This document shows positions 7,471 to 9,717 of a DNA stretch of 9,717 bases, one piece after another. The translations under genes were made by a program, and so were the position numbers. Positions within the stretch are counted from its first letter, which is position 1; each line of letters begins with the position of its first letter. The stretch is from Trueperaceae bacterium. GTDB taxonomy: Bacteria; Deinococcota; Deinococci; Deinococcales; Trueperaceae. Below the pieces are notes generated by a model that was not told where the DNA came from, did no database searches, and was given only the letters and a program-made list of their open reading frames with translations. Location: the NCBI GenBank assembly GCA_007122815.1, contig SKSV01000161.1, positions 1 to 9,717 on the forward strand, in the 5' to 3' direction.

Positions 7471-7661
7471 GTCAGGTCGCTCTCGTCGATCGCCCGGTCG
7501 AGCAGGTGGGCGAGAGTGGCGAGAGGTGGTGAACCTTCGCGGTCGCGGTGAGGTACGAAGTAGCCGACGGTGTGACCGTGTCGCTGGATCTCGAGGGCTT
7601 CGCCCGACGCGAGGTGCTTCGTGGCTTGGTCGCGAAAGGCGCGGATACCGATGCTTCGCAT
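7386..7661 (-). CDS. Phd/YefM-like antitoxin, no adjacent toxin
   Basis: This 91-residue protein has an N-terminus (MRSIGIRAFRDQATKHLASGEALEI) typical of Phd/YefM antitoxins, which bind operator DNA through this domain and neutralise a toxin with their C-terminus. GHTVGYFVP (about 29-37) matches the usual GxPVAxLVP strand. Residues 45-75 form helices that would be the toxin-binding part. The ATG (7659-7661) has GGAGG five bases upstream, deciding this start over an in-frame ATG at 7760. No Doc, RelE or PIN-type toxin gene lies next to it on either strand: downstream is the antisense of the phosphoribosyltransferase and upstream is regulatory DNA. The last 28 residues, rich in Ser, Arg and Thr, are encoded opposite the end of the phosphoribosyltransferase gene, suggesting that an original stop was lost. 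It may act alone as a repressor, or its toxin may have been deleted. Confidence 0.75.
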   Translation of the reverse strand: MRSIGIRAFRDQATKHLASGEALEIQRHGHTVGYFVPHRDREGSPPLATLAHLLDRAIDESDLTQEELVRLLSESRRSASRSSRTTTASAT

Positions 7662-7675
7662 GGTTTCCTCCAAAA

Positions 7676-7782
7676 GTGACCACGAGAGGGTCACGTAGTG
7701 CCCACAATCGTAGCACACGTGGATGTCGCCTTCTCGTCGGCCACCGCAGTTGATGGTCACATCGTGATCACGGAGTGGTCAC
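7676..7782. promoter_or_regulatory. Cluster of GGTCAC half-sites upstream of the antitoxin gene
   Basis: Four copies of GGTCAC or its complement occur in 107 bp: GTGACC at 7676-7681, and GGTCAC at 7689-7694, 7755-7760 and 7777-7782. The first two form a perfect 6-bp inverted repeat with a 7-base spacer. The second and third extend to matching 12-mers (GGTCACGTAGTG and GGTCACATCGTG, two differences). A 10-bp palindrome CGTGATCACG lies at 7763-7772. A weak -10-like TACGAT for minus-strand transcription (7707-7712) sits between the two groups. The arrangement fits an operator bound by a dimeric antitoxin repressor; binding by the neighbouring Phd-like protein is inferred. Confidence 0.55.
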
Positions 7783-7886
7783 AAGATCCTCGAGTCCTCC
7801 TCTAGAGCGACATGGCCGTACGTGAGTGATGCTGAACCCCCTGCCACGAGCGCAGGGCTTGCGGTAGCGTGGTCGCTGGTCGAACC

Positions 7887-7908
7887 CGCCCCCGCGTCGC
7901 CGGGGGCG
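7887..7908 (+). promoter_or_regulatory. GC-rich hairpin in the MFS leader
   Basis: CGCCCCCG (7887-7894) and CGGGGGCG (7901-7908) form a perfect 8-bp stem with a 6-base loop (CGTCGC). No T-run follows, so it is not a classical terminator. Its place between the divergent genes, 61 bases before the MFS start, would suit a leader RNA structure or a protein-binding palindrome. Confidence 0.4.
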
Positions 7909-7934
7909 AGATCTGCGCTGACCCGAAGGGACCG

Positions 7935-7976
7935 ATGGAGGCGAGAGAACCGAGACTTGCGAGCGCGCGATGTTGA
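7935..7976 (+). CDS. Possible 13-codon leader ORF overlapping the MFS start
   Basis: ATG at 7935 opens a 13-codon frame (MEAREPRLASARC) ending at TGA 7974-7976, so it crosses the MFS start ATG at 7970. A moderate ribosome binding site, GAAGGG, ends four bases before it. The MFS ATG has no Shine-Dalgarno sequence of its own, so a terminating ribosome could re-initiate there. This is inference from spacing; very short ORFs also arise by chance. Confidence 0.3.
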   Translation: MEAREPRLASARC

Positions 7977-9214
7977 GCGCGCTGCGGAGCCGGGCTGCCG
8001 CCGTGTACCGGGGCTGGTGGCTCGTGGGCGGTGCGATGGCCCTGCAGGCGGTCTTGGCCGGCCTCTTCTTCCAGGCCTACGGCGCGTACGCGGCGTACTG
8101 GATGGCCGAGTTCGGCTGGAGCCGAACGACGATCTCGCTGGCGTACTCGCTTCACCGGACCGAGAGCGGGTTGCTGGGGCCGCTCCACGGTTGGCTGCTG
8201 CAGCGCGTGTCGCCGCGTCGCGTGATCGTGGCAGGGGTGGTGATGCTCGGCGCCGGCTTCATGGCCCTGTCCGCGGTGCAGGACTTCCTCCAGTTCATCG
8301 TGGTCTTCCTCCTGATGGCGGTGGGCGCGAGCCTTTGCGGGCTGCTCTCCTTGATGACGGTCCTCGTCAACTGGTTCGACAGGCGTAGAGCCACCGCGCT
8401 CAGCCTCATGCAAACGGGCATGAGCTTGGGTGGCTTGGCGGTGCCGCTCGTTGCACTTGGGTTGGCAGCGTTCGGATGGCGGTCGATGTCGTTCGCATCC
8501 GGCTTGGTGGTCATCGGGGTCGGCTTGCCGATCGCGGCGTTGATGCGTCGCGACCCCGAGCAGCTCGGGCTGCGACCCGACGGTGCCAGCGCCGAGGATG
8601 GGGGACGGCCTGGAACGGGCCGCACGGGGGGCGCGGGACCGGCGTTCAGCGCTCGCGAGGCGCTACGCACGTGGGCCTTCTGGTCGATGTCGATCGCGCA
8701 CGCGGCGGCGGTCGCGGTTGTCGCAGCCGTGTCGGTCCACTTCGTGATCTTCGTCAACGAGACGCTCGGGCTCTCCGTGGCGCTGGCGGCATCACTGCTC
8801 GCTCTGATGACGGGGGTATCGATCGGTGGGCAACTCCTGGGCGGGCTCCTCGGGGACCGTCTCGACAAGCGCTTCCTGGCAACCATCGGGATGTTCGGCC
8901 ACGCCATCGCGATGGTGCTCCTGATGGTCGGCTCGAGCGTCGCGGTGGTGACCCTGGCCGCTGTGGTGCACGGAGTCGCGTGGGGTCTCAGGGGACCACT
9001 GATGGGCGCGCTGCGCGCCGACTACTTCGGTAGGGACTCCTTCGCCTCGGTGATGGGGTTCTCCTCGATGATCGTGATGTTCGGGACGGTGGGCGGGCCG
9101 CTGATGGTCGGCATCGTCACGGACCTCACCGGCAGCTACGCGCCGGCTTTCGCCACGCTCGCCGTGCTGGCGGCCGTCGGCTCCCTCGGGTTCGCGACCT
9201 TGCGGCGCCCCTAG
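7970..9214 (+). CDS. MFS transporter, monocarboxylate/OFA-like
   Basis: This 414-residue inner-membrane protein has about twelve membrane segments. The opening (YRGWWLVGGAMALQ), then FQAYGAYAAYWMAEFGWSRT at the TM1-TM2 boundary, is characteristic of MFS proteins of the monocarboxylate porter/oxalate-formate antiporter type. Motif-A-like loops occur twice: GWLLQRVSPRRV after TM2 (about residue 73) and GGLLGDRLDKRF after TM8 (about 290). The central loop has DPEQLGLRPDG (about 195-205) followed by a Gly-rich linker, as in many relatives. An organic anion such as a monocarboxylate is the likely substrate, not provable from sequence. The ATG at 7970 leaves 12 residues before TM1; no nearby Shine-Dalgarno sequence is seen, as GGAGG at 7937-7941 is too far. 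The gene converges with the aldo/keto reductase across 46 bp that hold no clear terminator. Confidence 0.88.
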   Translation: MLSALRSRAAAVYRGWWLVGGAMALQAVLAGLFFQAYGAYAAYWMAEFGWSRTTISLAYSLHRTESGLLGPLHGWLLQRVSPRRVIVAGVVMLGAGFMALSAVQDFLQFIVVFLLMAVGASLCGLLSLMTVLVNWFDRRRATALSLMQTGMSLGGLAVPLVALGLAAFGWRSMSFASGLVVIGVGLPIAALMRRDPEQLGLRPDGASAEDGGRPGTGRTGGAGPAFSAREALRTWAFWSMSIAHAAAVAVVAAVSVHFVIFVNETLGLSVALAASLLALMTGVSIGGQLLGGLLGDRLDKRFLATIGMFGHAIAMVLLMVGSSVAVVTLAAVVHGVAWGLRGPLMGALRADYFGRDSFASVMGFSSMIVMFGTVGGPLMVGIVTDLTGSYAPAFATLAVLAAVGSLGFATLRRP

Positions 9215-9260
9215 GTACCCGCCCAACGGCCATTACGTCCTCGGGTTGAAGGCGCGACGC

Positions 9261-9717
9261 TCAGGACAACAGCGGTTCGAGGGAGGCGAGATCGGCCTCG
9301 CTCAACCGCCACTGCGTGGCGGCCGCGTTGCGCTTCACCTGTTCCGCGGTGGTGGCGCCGGCGATGACGCTGGCGACCACGGGCTCTGCGAGCAGCCAGG
9401 CGAAGGCGAGGTCGATCAGCTCGTGCCCGCGCTCGCGTGCGAACTCCATGAGGCGCTCCACGCGAAGGAGGCTCGCTTCGGTGGTGAGTTCGGACAGGCG
9501 CTCGCTAGTCGTGATGCGGGTGCCGTCAGGCAGGGGATGACCGAGACGGTACTTACCGGTCAGCAAGCCGCTCTTGAGCGGGAAGTAAGGGATGAAGGCC
9601 AGGCCGAGTCTCTCGCAGGCCGGCAGCACCTCACCCTCCGGCTCGCGTTGCAACATCGAGTACTCGTTCTGCACACTGATGAAGCGAGGTGCGCCGGAGG
9701 CGACCGAGGCTTCGGCC
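9261..9717 (-). CDS. Aldo/keto reductase, C-terminal part (N-terminus beyond window)
   Basis: This is the last 151 residues of an NADPH-dependent aldo/keto reductase, a TIM-barrel enzyme reducing carbonyl groups. Typical members have about 310-330 residues, so roughly half is visible. Signatures are FISVQNEYSMLQR, ending in the QNEYS strand, then EVLPACERLGLAFIPYFPL followed by SGLLTGKY, the cofactor-side loop of this family. Near the C-terminus, LAFAWLLAEPVVASVIAGAT followed by EQVKRNAAA matches the strand and helix binding the 2'-phosphate of NADPH. The catalytic Asp-Tyr-Lys-His residues lie upstream, outside the window. The frame is open to the window edge; a GTG at 9674 falls inside the conserved core and is not the start. 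Stop at 9261-9263. Confidence 0.93.
   Translation of the reverse strand, partial: AEASVASGAPRFISVQNEYSMLQREPEGEVLPACERLGLAFIPYFPLKSGLLTGKYRLGHPLPDGTRITTSERLSELTTEASLLRVERLMEFARERGHELIDLAFAWLLAEPVVASVIAGATTAEQVKRNAAATQWRLSEADLASLEPLLS

Larger units (their letters stand above)
7662..7969. other. 308-bp region without an established gene
   Basis: This stretch divides the antitoxin gene (leftward) from the second MFS gene (rightward). It holds the GGTCAC cluster (7676-7782), then a GC hairpin (7887-7908) and a candidate 13-codon leader ORF (7935-7976). The part nearest the antitoxin looks less GC-rich than the genes. No tRNA, transposon end or attachment site was recognised, and no convincing sigma-70-type promoter was found for the MFS gene. 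Confidence 0.6.

Noticed and set aside
7662..7760. In-frame N-terminal extension of the antitoxin from an ATG at 7760, with cysteines arranged as CYDCGH like a zinc ribbon
   Set aside because: The start at 7661 has GGAGG at ideal spacing and gives the family N-terminus. The extension coincides with the GGTCAC operator-like cluster and has no ribosome binding site of its own.
7802..8413. Long minus-strand frame opposite the second MFS gene
   Set aside because: Its His/Arg/Gln-rich sequence is typical of the antisense of high-GC membrane genes, and there is no family resemblance or ribosome binding site.
9215..9260. Terminator between the converging MFS and aldo/keto reductase genes
   Set aside because: No stem of useful length or T-run was found in the 46 bases.

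Overview
This is a high-GC bacterial chromosomal segment (about two-thirds G+C by eye) with compact genes, GTG and TTG starts and AGGAGG-type ribosome binding sites. The gene set resembles free-living high-GC bacteria. A bactofilin-like membrane protein, an SLC13/RCK permease and a COG1926 phosphoribosyltransferase together would fit Deinococcota (Trueperaceae-like) or Chloroflexota, but nothing in the window fixes the taxon. No rRNA, tRNA, CRISPR array, integrase or insertion sequence is visible.

Left part (1-2299): a 12-TM MFS-like transporter and a bactofilin-like membrane protein form a translationally coupled pair (GTGA stop/start overlap with an AGGAGG site inside the upstream gene). 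They converge on a minus-strand SLC13/DASS-type permease (2300-4081) carrying two RCK_C/TrkA_C ligand domains between its membrane halves.

Middle part (4082-6804): a 142-bp divergent promoter region separates the permease from a 786-residue diguanylate cyclase with GAF-PAS-PAS-GAF-GGDEF architecture and an intact RxxD product-inhibition site. Directly after its stop codon lies a roughly 100-bp remnant of a short-chain dehydrogenase/reductase gene. The NAVAPG and VDGG ends of the fold are both recognisable, but they are fused with the part between them deleted and a frame change.

Right part (6805-9717): a COG1926-type phosphoribosyltransferase overlaps tail-to-tail, by 85 bp, with a minus-strand Phd/YefM-like antitoxin gene that has no toxin beside it. 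Upstream of the antitoxin is a 107-bp cluster of four GGTCAC half-sites, including a perfect inverted repeat and a nearby 10-bp palindrome; it looks like an autoregulatory operator. Then come a GC-rich hairpin and a possible 13-codon leader ORF that runs into the start of a second MFS transporter (monocarboxylate/OFA-like). The window ends inside a minus-strand aldo/keto reductase whose N-terminus lies outside.

No complete new defence or biosynthetic system is visible. The items most worth attention are the orphan antitoxin with its operator cluster, the SDR remnant, the candidate leader ORF, and the bactofilin/lipobox/multi-TM protein.
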